A stretch of DNA of 64,000 nt from contig ML996691.1 of assembly GCA_010356995.1 (NCBI GenBank), forward strand, positions 1,124,021 through 1,188,020, given 5' to 3'. The first letter of the stretch is position 1; each line of letters starts with the position of its first letter. This DNA is from Trichodelitschia bisporula (taxonomy: Eukaryota; Ascomycota; Dothideomycetes; Phaeotrichales; Phaeotrichaceae). This document shows, in pieces, positions 23,901 through 35,900 of the stretch. Below the pieces are notes generated by a model. The model searched no databases, had not been told where the DNA came from, and worked only from the letters and a program-made list of their open reading frames with translations. A program made the position numbers and the translations under genes.

Positions 23901-26900
23901 TCCTGCTACGGTTTCTCTGGTGTCCTGTGAGCGCGTGATTTTCGACTTGATAGTGGGCTCTTGATCGGTGGGGGTGCGTTCAAGAGTGGGCTCGGCAAGA
24001 GCAATGCTTTGCTCCACAATGGGAGGGGCTGGAGGCTCAGCTTGCGCCTGGGCCGAAGGAAGGTCGCGCACTTCACGCGCTTCCTCTCGCAGGATCTCGG
24101 TGGTGACAGTTTCCGTATCAGGGACTGCAAGACTAGTCGTCTTCTTGGCCCCGGGCCCAGTGGTCTCCATAGTAGGTGTGATAGGCGTTGCCGCACTGGA
24201 AGATTCTTCCGCAGGCATGGACTCGGTCTGGAGTTCGGACAGAGGCATCAGCTTCCCGGTCTTCTTCTTAACCTTCTTTGCTTTCTTCTTTGCAGCCCGC
24301 GAAAGGAGAGGATCTTCGTCCGCAGTGACCGGGTCAGGCAGGTCCTTAACTTCGGGGACGACCTCAGGCGCCGGCGATGCGGGATGCGGCTCCTGTGTGG
24401 GCGAAGGGTCGACTGTCCATGTGGTAGTAATAACGCCGGGTGCCTCACGCGTACCAGCTGGCTCGACAGACTTGGCAAGTTGGGGTTCAGGATCTGGAGT
24501 TGGCGCGTCCGCAACAGCTTCGCGCACCATAGCAGCAACGACGTCGGTTCGAGACGGCTCTGTAACCACCTTTTGCGCTTCTTCAACGATAGGCGAGGCA
24601 CCAGGAAGTGAGTCAAGTGCGATGGTCATCTTATCATCTTGAGCGATGGGCTCTTCCGCGGAGGCAGGAGTGATTTGTCCAGATGCCTTTTTGCCCTTCT
24701 TTTTCTTAGCTTTCTTGCTCTTGAGCGAGAAGAATGACTCCTCGATGGGCTCAGGCTCAGAGATGGCTTGAGCTGGCGTAGAGGCAGCTACTTCAACAGC
24801 AGCTTCCGCAGCGGAAAGAGTAGGTTCGGGCTCTTCAGACACAATTCTTGAGGAAGTGGCCAGAGCAGATGTGGACGGGAAAGTTTCAACAACATCGCGC
24901 GACGATTCAGCCGTGACCTTTGGCACCACTTCCGCAATATAGGGTGGAACAGCTTGATGCGTGACTTCGGTGAGATTGTCAGGTCCAGCAAGCTTCACGG
25001 GCTTCTCTTCTGTCGTCGGAGAGGCGTTCATGGCGGCCGCCGGCTCAGCTGCAGAGACCTTGTTCTTGCCCTTCTTATTTTTCTTTTTCTTGCCCCACAG
25101 CTCTCCTTGCAGCCAATCGTCTTCGGCTGCATCAACTGGAGATACCGCGACAGTCGGAGTGGCCTCAGGACCGGAGGTGGCTGTGACAACCGGAGTAGCT
25201 TCGACGGACGGAGTCCCCTCCACGACCGGGGTGACGTCAACGGCAGACGTGGCCTCCGCAACCGCGGTGGCTTTTAGGACTGGGGCAGCTTTGGTAGTTG
25301 AAGGAACTTCGGCAACCGTCTCAGAAACAGCAACTGGGGTGGATTTGGCCGACAGAACAGGCTCGGGAATAGAAGGGGCTGCGGCCATGGACGCTTCCTT
25401 ATCGCGGATGGTATCGTCACGAGTAGGTACGGCTCCTTTCCCGATGTCGTCGGAGATAGCAGGCTCAATCATAGAAACTGAGAGGTCTTCAATCGCATCC
25501 GCAGCGGCAGCGGCTTTCTGCTGCTGCTTAGCCTTCTTTCTAGCCTTCTTGCTCATCGGAGGAGTAAAGGACGGCTCCTCGGTAGGCTTGATTTCGGTGA
25601 CCTTTGATTCCACTGCCTGGTTGACAGCAGGCATTTCGCGGGATTGCTCGTAGATAACAGCCTCAGTCGCTTCGGTAACCGACTCCGGGACAGGCGCTTT
25701 GGTAGGTGCCAAAGCAACGCCTTCGGTGTGCACTTTGGTGGAGGCATCGGTAGGGATATCCAGCTGGACTTGCGGCTCAGAAACATTGGCGGCCACAGTA
25801 GGAGTCTCATCAGCACCCGGAACTTGGGCCACAACCTCGCGAACGGTCGGCTCAGGAACCGAGGAAATGTCAGCGTCAATGACTGGCGTATCTTGCTCAA
25901 CCTTGGCTTCCGGCTCCGGGGTCGTCGTGCCCTCTCCCTTCTGCTTCTGCTTTCCAGTAAGCTTGCGAGAAAGCATGGAGAAGAACCCTTCTTCGGCGAC
26001 AGGTTCCGACATAGTAGTAGGAATATCCGCAGGTCCTTCAGTCAGCGCGGCCACAACATTTTCGAAGGTTTCAACCACGGGGATATCAGCATCAGCAGTG
26101 TCGGCGACAGGCTCCGCAACGGTCTCTGCAGCAGGTTGTACATCCAGCGTAAGAGCGTCCTTCGAGCGTTGAGTATCAGCACTCGACTGCACAGCGGAGT
26201 TCGTCTCGTGTAAGGGTTGAGCGGCCTCAGAAAAGTCGGTTGTGATCACAGCCTCAGACTCTTTGACGTGTTCATCAGTCTGGATCGGTTCAACAAGAGT
26301 TACTCCGTGCGCCGCTTCAAGAGCCGTCCCGACCGAAAAGGGCTCGGTCATCTCGGTGGCCTCGAACACTGGGTATCCCATGTCGGACTCCATCGTGTTC
26401 AGCGAAGTAGAGGGGGGAACGATAATTGTGGGGTAGACTGGAGGAGGGGCACGCATCGAAGTAGGCTCGGAAGTTTTGGTCTCCCGATGGCCAAACGAGA
26501 CCGAAGCCTCCGAGGGCTCGGGGGACGGAAATCTCAGGTCGGCAGTTGCGACGATCTCAGGGACAACAATGATCGTCGCGCCGTCGGGACCAATCTGCGC
26601 GATGGTTTCGGGAGTAATCTGCGCGATGGCATCAATCTTCTGCTGGTCAGAGGCAATCAGTTGCCCAAACGAGCCCGAAGTTTCCGAGGGTTCAGGGGAC
26701 GGGAAGCGCAGGTCGGCAGTGGCAGTGATTTCGGGGACAACGATGATCGTCGCGCCGTCGGGACCAATGCGTACGATGTCCTCGGGCGTGATCTCGGGCA
26801 CATGTTGCTTGATCTCTGGCTGCTCGAGCTCTGGCGTCGGCTGCACATCGTCCATCTCAGACGAACGCAGCGGTCGAGTAAGTGTGAGGCCCATGGTGGA

Positions 26901-29900
26901 TGGAGAAGCAGGTGTTTCGGAAAGGGGAATAAGAGTCTCTTGAACGGACAAGGGGGTTTGGGGTTCAAAAGCAGAAGGCTGGTAGGTAGAGGTCTGAGGA
27001 ACAAAATCAGGAGCTTCGTGAACAGAACGAGGTTCGTTAACAGAAGTGGAGATTTCGGGTGCGAAGGTTGGTTGTTGTAGTAGAGGTTTGGTTGAAGATT
27101 CGGCGGTTTGCTCTGGCTCAGGAACAAGGTCGGAGAAAGTGGCATCGGCTATTTGTTTTCCCTTCTTCTTCTTCTTCTTGATCACTTTCTTCTTGGCAGA
27201 TGTGGTCGATGCTTCAGTCTCGTCTGGTGTTGTCTGAACTCCCTCAACGGTGGGCTTTGTCTCTTCGGCTACCGGTGGTGTCTCTTCGGCTACTGGCGTT
27301 GCCTCTCCCGCCCTGGGTATCATCTCATCTGGGACGGGACGAACGCCCTTGGCCGTGATTGGAGCCACCTTGACAGACGGTTCAATGGTCGACCCCAGCA
27401 CTTCAGTGATCGCAACATCTTCGGAAGGCACTGGAACTTCGGCCACTTCGCTCACATGAGCACGCTCGGGCCCAGAAACGGACACTTCTTTGACTTCGGC
27501 GATATCATCCGTCGGTTGAGGCACGGGTTCTGTTTCCTCAGCAACAGGCTCAAATGTGGCTGGTGCTCGGGTAGACTCATCAATAGCCGGCTGCTCGATA
27601 GGCAACTGCGGGAGGTCCCTGGTCTCTTGAACCTCAGCTTCAGTCGCCCTGGATTCTTTCTGCCGAGTCACATCCTCCGCCTGGTCAGCCTTCTTACTCT
27701 TCCCCTTCTTCGTCTTTTTCTTGGGAAGGGTGGGAGTTTCTTGTGTATCTTCGGCGGTCTGGACAGGTTCGACCGTTGGCTCGATGACATCAGCTTGCTC
27801 GCTGGGTCGGTCAACCACAGAAGGACGCTCGTCTTTGACTTCGGGGACGGGTTCGGGCACTCCCTTTGCGATAGTAGGCTCCAATACCCCAGGGGTGTGG
27901 GCAGCTTCGATAACGGTTTCGGCAATGGATGATTCCGGAGCATGTTGTGTTTCCTCGGCGACTTCGAGAACAACTCCCGGTGCAATCCACTCGACTTCGG
28001 GTTCCACAGGAGCCGCCTTCTCGAATTCAGGCTCCGCAGGCGCAGGCGTTTGGAAGGGTTGAGCGTCATCAGTCGTCTCTGTCGCAGCTTTCTTCGCTTT
28101 CTTAGCTAACTTCCGCAGTTCCTTTGCACTCAGAGCCGGTGCTACTGGCTCCACCTCCGGAATAGCCTCTGGGGATGCTTCAACAGGAAGCTCGTCCTTG
28201 ACTTCGAGCACCATTTCGGGTACAACTTCGGGCACATCCTTTACGATAGGAGGCTCCAAGACCGCAGGGGCGGGAGCGGCTTCCACAACGGTTTCGGTCA
28301 CAGACTGTGCGGGGCCAGGTTGCGATTCCTCAGTAACTTCGGGTACAATCTGTTCGACTTCAGGCTCCAGAGGAACAGACGTCTCGGATTCAAGCTCCAA
28401 AGGCACAGGTGCTTGAGCGGGTTGAGCGCGATCAGTCGTCTCTACCGCAGCTTGAGAAGTCTTCTTCGCCTTTTTAGCCAGCTTCCGCAACTCCTTTGCG
28501 CTCAGGGCGGGTGCGGCTGTTTCTACTTCCGGAACAGCCTCAGGAGATATCTCATCGTTGCGGGGTTGCTCGAGGGGCGCTTCGGCAGCCGGTACGGGTT
28601 CCACTGCTTGGATTATTGACGAGGCTTCCTCGGCTTGCCGAGGTTCAGTGAGAACTTCAGTTTCCAGAAGAGCAGGCTTCTCAGATTCGGGTTCCGCAGG
28701 CGCAGGCGTTTGGAAGGGTTGAGCGTCATCAGCCGGTTCCGCTGCAGCTTGAGCAGCCTTCTTCGCCTTCTTTGCCAGTTTCCGCAATTCCTTTGCACTC
28801 AGAGCCGGTGCAACTGGTTCCACTTCCGGAAGAGCCTCGGGAGATATCTCATTGTTGCGGGGTTGCTCGAGAGGCGCTTCGACAGCCGGTACCGGTTCCA
28901 CTACTTGGACTGTTGACGGGGCTTCCTCGGCTTTCTGAGGTTCATCGACTTCTGGCTCCCGTTCAGGCTTCTGGTCAGCGAGGTCGGGGGCAGCTACGGG
29001 TACGACAAACTCTTCCTTGGCCAGCGGCTCGGCCTCAACGGCTACGGCAGGCGGAGGTTGCTGGAGTGGCTCCTCAGACCCAGGTTGCGAAAGAACAACT
29101 TCCGCGAGCTGCGAAGGCTCCTCGATCTTGCCGACGGACTCTGCGGTCTCAGTTGTCTGGATTACTGCTTCAGGTTCAGAAGCGAAGTCCTTTCGGGTGA
29201 CGGCCTCTTTTGGCAGGTCCAGTTCCGCGGGCGGAGCATCAGCTTCAGCGACTTCTTCCGAGATGGAACTCTGTCCAGCCTTCGCCTTCTTGTTCTTTTT
29301 GGCCTTCTTTTTTACAGCACGGCAGAGGGGCTCTTCTTCGACAGGAGTTTGGAGCTCGACAACAGGCTCAACGACAGGCTCAACGGCAGGCTCAACGACA
29401 GCAGGCTCGACGACAGGCTCGACGACAGCAGGCTCGACCACGCACTCAATCACAGGCTCGCGCACAGGCTCGACGGCAGCAGGCTCGTCGACAGTAGACT
29501 TGACAACAGAGGGCTCGACAGCAGCGGGTTGGAGAACAGAGGGCTCGACAGCAGCGGGCTCGACGGCAGTGCGCTCGGCAACAACAGGCTCGGGTTCAAC
29601 AACGGCTTCAGTCGCTGGCTTCTGCGCTTCAACAACTGGAGCCAGACTGAGTGTTGCTTCCGCTACTTCAGGCTTGCCAAGAGCTTCCGTCGTGACTTCA
29701 GGCTTGACAAACTCCAAAGGTTGCTGCTCTTCAACGGCCTCGGCTGGTTGCAGGATTTCCTTAGACTGCGACACTGGCTGAACTTCTTTGACATCCAGAG
29801 TCGGCTCCTCGAGTTTCATCGGAAGTGGTACGACATCTGCAGGCTTCACAAGTGCCGGCTCGATTACCACTGGCTGAACAACCTGCTCAGTGACCACCGG

Positions 29901-32900
29901 TGGCCCAGCCTTCGCCTTCTTAGCAGCTTGGTTGAGTTGGCGGATGCGCTCCTTCACGCTGAGCTGCCGTACGACCTTCTCAATGGCCGGTTCTTGCACC
30001 TTGACGGGAGGTTCGTCTTTGAAAGCAGCAGGGGTCGGGACGGCCGCTTTCGCGTCAGGAACAGCTCGTGAGGACTCTGCGACGACAGGGGCCGGCTCTT
30101 CGATAGCAGCCGGAAGAGTTAGTTCCCGGTCCGTCTTTTCGGGTTCTGGAATCAGCTCCGGGGTAGCCGCACCCTTTTTGGCCTTGTTCTTGCGCTGCTT
30201 CTTGGAGAGAGTCTCGGCTTCCTCTGCTATGGCCAGTGCTTCGACGGCCGGGGTGTCCACAACGGGAGCTTTGACAACCGGCTCGTCTAGAGTTGGAATT
30301 TCTGAGACGGGAACTTCAGCCGCTGGGGTTTCAGCAGCCGGCGCTTCTACAGAAGGAGCTTCAACGATCGTTGGCTCGACAACCGGTAGCTCATCTACAG
30401 GAGCCGGCTCTTCAATAGCAGCCAGAATGATCGGTTGCAGATCTGTCTTTTCGGGTTCCAGAACCGGCTCCGGAGTGGCCGTGCCCTTTTTGGCCTTCTT
30501 CTTGCGCTGCTTCTTAGAAAGGGTCTCCGTGCCTTTTAGAATGGCGGAGCTTTCCACGACTGGGGTGTCCACAACCGGACCTTCGACGGCCGGCGCGTCC
30601 ACCGCAGGGGCTTCCACAATCTTTGACTCGACAGCCGGCGTCTCCTCGACAGGGACCTCAGGAACCGGCTCTGGGACTGAATCGAATGGACCTTTAGCGA
30701 CTTCCGGAAGGTCTTCCAGTTCCTTGGTCCTATCAACAGGGGCCGTCGGTGCATCAGCCTGTGGTTCAACCGTCTCTGTGGTGGGCTGCGCAACTTCTAC
30801 AGCGGGCTTAGCAACTTCAGCCGTAGTCTCTTTGACTTCCGCGGTGGTCTCAGGGACATTGGCAAAAATCTCCTTAACCTCGGGAACAGCAGCAACCTCC
30901 TCAACCGGCAAAGCCTTCGAAAGCGGGTCCTCGGTCTCAACCGCTGGGGTGGATGCGATAATAGCCGATGTAGAGCTCTTCTTCTTCTTCTTTTTGCTCT
31001 TCTTACCCTTCTCCACTACAGATTCGGGGGCTTCTGGCACCGGTGCAGGTTCCAAGACGGGCTCGGATGCTTCGGCAGTGGGTTCGGGTACTTCTACGGC
31101 AGGTTCCACGACTTCGACTGGCTTGATGACTTCGAGTGGCTGGACGACTTCATCTGGCTCAACAACTTCAACAGGCTCGATGGTCTTCGACTCCGTCGGC
31201 AGAATTGGCTCTTCAATCGCAGCCCCTTTGGCTTCCGCAACAGTCTCAGGAACATCAGGCATGACCTCCTTGACCTCTGGAACCGCGGCAACCTCTTCAA
31301 CTGGCAAACTCTTCGAAAGTGGATCCTCAGCCTCAACAGCAGGGGTGGACGCAATACTAGCCGACGTAGAGCCCTTCTTCTTCTTTTTGCTCTTCTTCCC
31401 TTTCTCCGCTGCAGATTCGGGGGCCTCCGGCTTCGGTGTAGGTTCCGCGGCAGGCTCGGATGCTTCTGCGGCGGGTTCCAGTGCTTCCGAGACGGGCTCA
31501 GGTGCTTCGGCGATGTGCTCGAGTGCTTCGGTGACGGGTTCAGGTACTTCGGCGATGGGTTCGAGCGCTTTTGCGACGGGTTCGAGCGCTTCAGCAACGG
31601 GCTCGGGTACTTCCACCGCCGGTTCCACAACTTCGACTGGCTTGACGTCCTCGAGCGGCTGAGCAACTTCAACCGGCTCAACAACCTCAGGATCGGCAGG
31701 AAGGACAGGCGCATCGATGACCTCCCCAGCAACTTCAGGAGCCTCCTTAACATCCAGGACAGCCATAGGAATCTCGGAAGGAACCTCGGGAAGAACCTCT
31801 TCAACGTGCGGCAGCGCAGCAACGACCTCCTCAACCGGAAGCTCCTTGGACAGCGGACCCTCGGATTGAATAGCCGGCGTAGAAGGACCGCTGACAGAAG
31901 AGCCCTTCTTCTTCTTCTTCTTGCTCTTCTTCCTCTCCACAGCTGTTTCGGTCGTTTCTGGTGCAGGAGTGGAAGCTTCAACAGTCGGCTTAGGAGTGGC
32001 AGCTTCAATAGTCGGCTTAGGAGCGGCAGCTTCGATAGCCGACTCGGGCGTCTGAGTAGAGAGCTCGATGACCTCGGTCGGCTCTATGACTTCCGGTTCA
32101 TTAGTCGGGAGAAATTCCTCCTTGGCGGCTTCTTTGACGTCTGGAATAGTGGAAAAGACTTCAGGAGTAGCCCGTGTTGGTCTGGACGTGGTTGCCTTGA
32201 TCTCGGAGGCAGGCTCTACCACTTTCCGAGTAGCTTTGAGCTCAGGGGCGGTTTCTAATGCTTCGAGGGTTGTCTCTTTGACCTCTGGGACAGTCTCGTC
32301 GGCCTCTGGTACACCCTTGAGCTCCGCCTCCAGAGCTTCGGAGGTGATTTCCTTGATCTCTGGGACTGCCTCTACGCCAGAAGCAGGTCCCTCAGCAGGC
32401 AAGTCCTTCGAGAGCGGATCTTCTGACTCGACAGCCGGCGTAGAAGGAGTGCTGACCGAGGCGGCCTTCTTCTTCTTTTTCTTGGCCTTCTTCTTCTCCG
32501 CTGTCGTTTCGGTCTTCACTGAAGACATAACGGCTTTAGCCGCTTCGGGCACGTCGGTAGTGGCCTCGACGACATCAATTGGCTGGGCGACATGCTGTGT
32601 GGTGGTTGGGACGGGTGCCTCATATGCGATCTCCTTGACATCGGCTGGCAGGGTGACTTCCCGTGCGGCGGTTGGGCCGGGTTCCTCGTCTGCGATCGGC
32701 TTGACACCAGGGCGAGAAAGTGGTTCATTGACGACTTCAGCGGGCTCGGGCACAGTCTCAACGACCTCGCGAGCAGGTTCTAGGACCTCAGAAACCGCCT
32801 CTTTGGCCTCCGGAATGGTCGCTACAGCCTCAGGCCCATGCTTGTTCTCCAAGACGCTCTCAGGAGCTTCAGAGGCGACTTCTTTGACTTCGGGAAGAGG

Positions 32901-35900
32901 CTTCAGGGTCGGAACACTCTCGTCGATAGGAAGCTCCTTGGAAAGCAGATCCTCGGCCTCAACTGCTGGTGTGGACGGAATACTGACTGAAGTGGCACCC
33001 TTCTTCTTCTTGCCTTTCTTCTTCTTCGAGGGTTCGGCCTCCACGGTGATGGGCTCGGACTCGACAGCAGTTTCGGTCGTTGCAGGAAGTTCAGGCTCAA
33101 CGGACTCAGGAATGGTCTTTGCAACCTCGACAGGCTTCACAACCTCAACAGGCTTCACCACCTCGGAAAGAGGTTCCACAACCTCTGGCTCACCCTGAGC
33201 CTCCGCGACGATCTCAGGAGCTTCAGAGGTGACTTCTTTGACTTCGGGAAGAGGCTTCAGGGTCGGAACACTCTCGTCGACAGGCAGCTCCTTGGAGAGC
33301 AGATCCCCGGCCTCAACTGCTGGTGTGGACGGAATACTGATTGAAGCGGCACCCTTCTTCTTCTTCTTCTTGTTCTTCTCCTTCGAGTGTTCGGCGTCCA
33401 CGGTGATGGGCTCGGACTCGATAGTCGTTTCGGTCATCGTAGGAAGTTCAGGCTCGACGGACTCAGACATAGTCTTTGCAACCTCGACAGGCTCCACAAC
33501 CTGAACGGGTTCCAGAACCTCACCGGGATCCACAACCTCAGAAAAAGCCTCCTTGATCTCCGGGGTGATCTCCGGGGTGATCTCCGCAACCTCTGGCTCA
33601 TCCGTAGCCTCCGCAACGGTCTCAGGAGCTTCGGCGGCAACTTCTTTGACTTCCGGAAGAACCTCCACGATCGGAACACTCTCGCCAACAGGCAACGCCT
33701 TGGAAAGCGGATCTTCGGACTCGATTGCAGGCGTGGACAGAACAACTGCGGGCGTGGACGAAATACTGGCTGAAGCTGAGCCCTTCTTCTTCCTCTTGCT
33801 CTTTTTCTTCTTCGAGGGTTCGGCCTCCGCGACGATGGGTTCGGGCTCGATAGTAACAGTTTCGGCCGGTTCAGAGAGTTCAGGCTCGACGAGCGTCGGC
33901 TCGGCAGCCGCGGACTCGACAACCGCCGGCTCGGTGGCTACTGGTTCGACTGACGAGGACGGAAGGATCGGCTGAGTGACAGCTGGCTTATCTGAGACGA
34001 TAGATTCCGAAACGATAGCTTCTTCCGCAGCGGTCGTGATGGCTTCTGGGGTTACGGTCTCCAGGACATCAGCCTCAGATGCAATATCTCGTCCCGGGGT
34101 TGTTTCGGCAGTAATCGGCTCAGGAACCGCTTCGACTGGTATATCCTTGAGAAGCACCTCCGGCAAAGGCTCGAGGACATTGAACGCCTCCCGCTCCGAG
34201 GAAACCAACTCCGAAACTGCTGCCGCAGCAGTTGCAGGCTCAGTAAGTGAAATAGGTGCTTCTTGGATATCTTGGCTCCCGGGTTCGCGCTCAGCTTTGT
34301 CAACCGTGATCTCCTCTTTCACAGCCTCTGGCGCAGCCTCCGCCTCCGGTTCGACAGCTTCGGTGCTCTTGCCCTTCTTTTTCTTAGGCTTCTTCTTTTT
34401 ACCCTTGGGCACCGAAGCCTCTTCGACCGCCGCCGCTGTCTCCTCCGTGATCGGTGAAACCTCGACAGCGGGAGTGGGTTCGACTTTGACCTGCTGTGGG
34501 GCTTCGATGATCACTTCAGGTGCCTCGACAGTCCGCTCCTTCGAATCTCCAGGCGAGGATTGGATCTCTACCCGTGCCGGCTCCGGTTGAACAGGTCCCA
34601 GGACAGTCATCTCCGACTCGACCAGCTTCTCCTCTGGCATAGGCCCCTGCACTGCTGGCTCGGCGATGGGGTGGACCATTTCAACGGCATCAACTGCATG
34701 GGTGCCCTGCGGTTGCACTTCCGCCCCGACCGTCGCAAGAGGGGTCTCCACGACATCGCTCTTCCTCAATGAAAAGTCCTCCGCTTGAACCGCATCCGCC
34801 TTAACAGGTCCTTGGACCGGCGAGTTGACCGCCGTGACAGGTTCCTGCGCAATTGCGCGCTCAGTCACCTCCGCAGCCGGCACCGCTTGAGGTTCAACAG
34901 CAGGTACTGACTTTTCCTCAACAGCCTCAGGCACCTCAGATGACGCATCCTCCGTAGCAGCAGCAGCAGACGCAGCCTCCTCTTCCAGCTGCTTAGCCCG
35001 CTTTTTCTTCTTGCTCTTCTTCGACTTTGCGGACGCCGGGACAGGTACCTCGACCGTCTCAGCCGGCTTCACCTCAGCCGGCAATCCATCACCAAGAACC
35101 GCACCAGTGCGGCCCTTGTCCTGCGCACGCACACCCATCTCGTCTCGCACTTCACGCTGCCCAGCAGCCGTCTCGTCACTCCCAGAAACGTTGCGTTTAT
35201 CATCTGACGTTAGACGTGGCTCAAGAGACACGGGAGGGGATATCAAATCCGTAGGGACATCAGACAAGATGCTTCCGGCGGGAGCATCAACCTGACCAGA
35301 AATTTCCCTCGCGGCTCCAGGTGCAAGTCCCGTACCCACAAGATCAGCAAGCCCCACACCAACCCCAGCCCCCAAGCCAAGTCGTTGGTCGAGTCTAGCG
35401 CGCTCCACACCAGCGCTCGGACCAGCCGTCTCCGCGTGCGGGATCGGCTCATCCTCGGCGCTACCGGGAGTGGCGCTATCAGCCGCGCGTGTCAGGGTGT
35501 CATTGGCCGGGTGTATGGAGCCGCTTTCTGACCGCTCTGTGCCTGGTTCGGGCAATGCACGTGTGGACGCGCTGTCCGTCGGCGCCTGCTGCAAAGTGTC
35601 TTGCTCTTGCGGCTGCTGCAGTGCAGTGCGCTCGGTCTCGTCGTCGGCGGGCAGTGCAATGGAGGCTGGTTCTGGTGAGGTGGGGGTTGGTACTTGCGCG
35701 GTCGGTGCTTCTGCGATTGGTGCATCCGCACTGGCTGGCGGCGGTTCCTTAAGCTTCTGTTTAAATGCAAGCGCAGCGCGCTCGCGGGCCAGTGCCAGCA
35801 CGCCCACGTTGGCGAACGACATTTTGCGTGGGTCGATGGTTGGCATGGACGGCTTGTCGGACGGCTTTTCCGTTGGTGCGGGTGGCTTTTCTTCAGCCTT

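Noticed and set aside
29890-31662. 590-codon plus-strand frame rich in Thr/Ser/Gly
   Set aside because: It is antisense to the leashin coding exon and mirrors its Glu/Val/Pro codon pattern; the other long plus-strand frames at 20-45 kb have the same origin.
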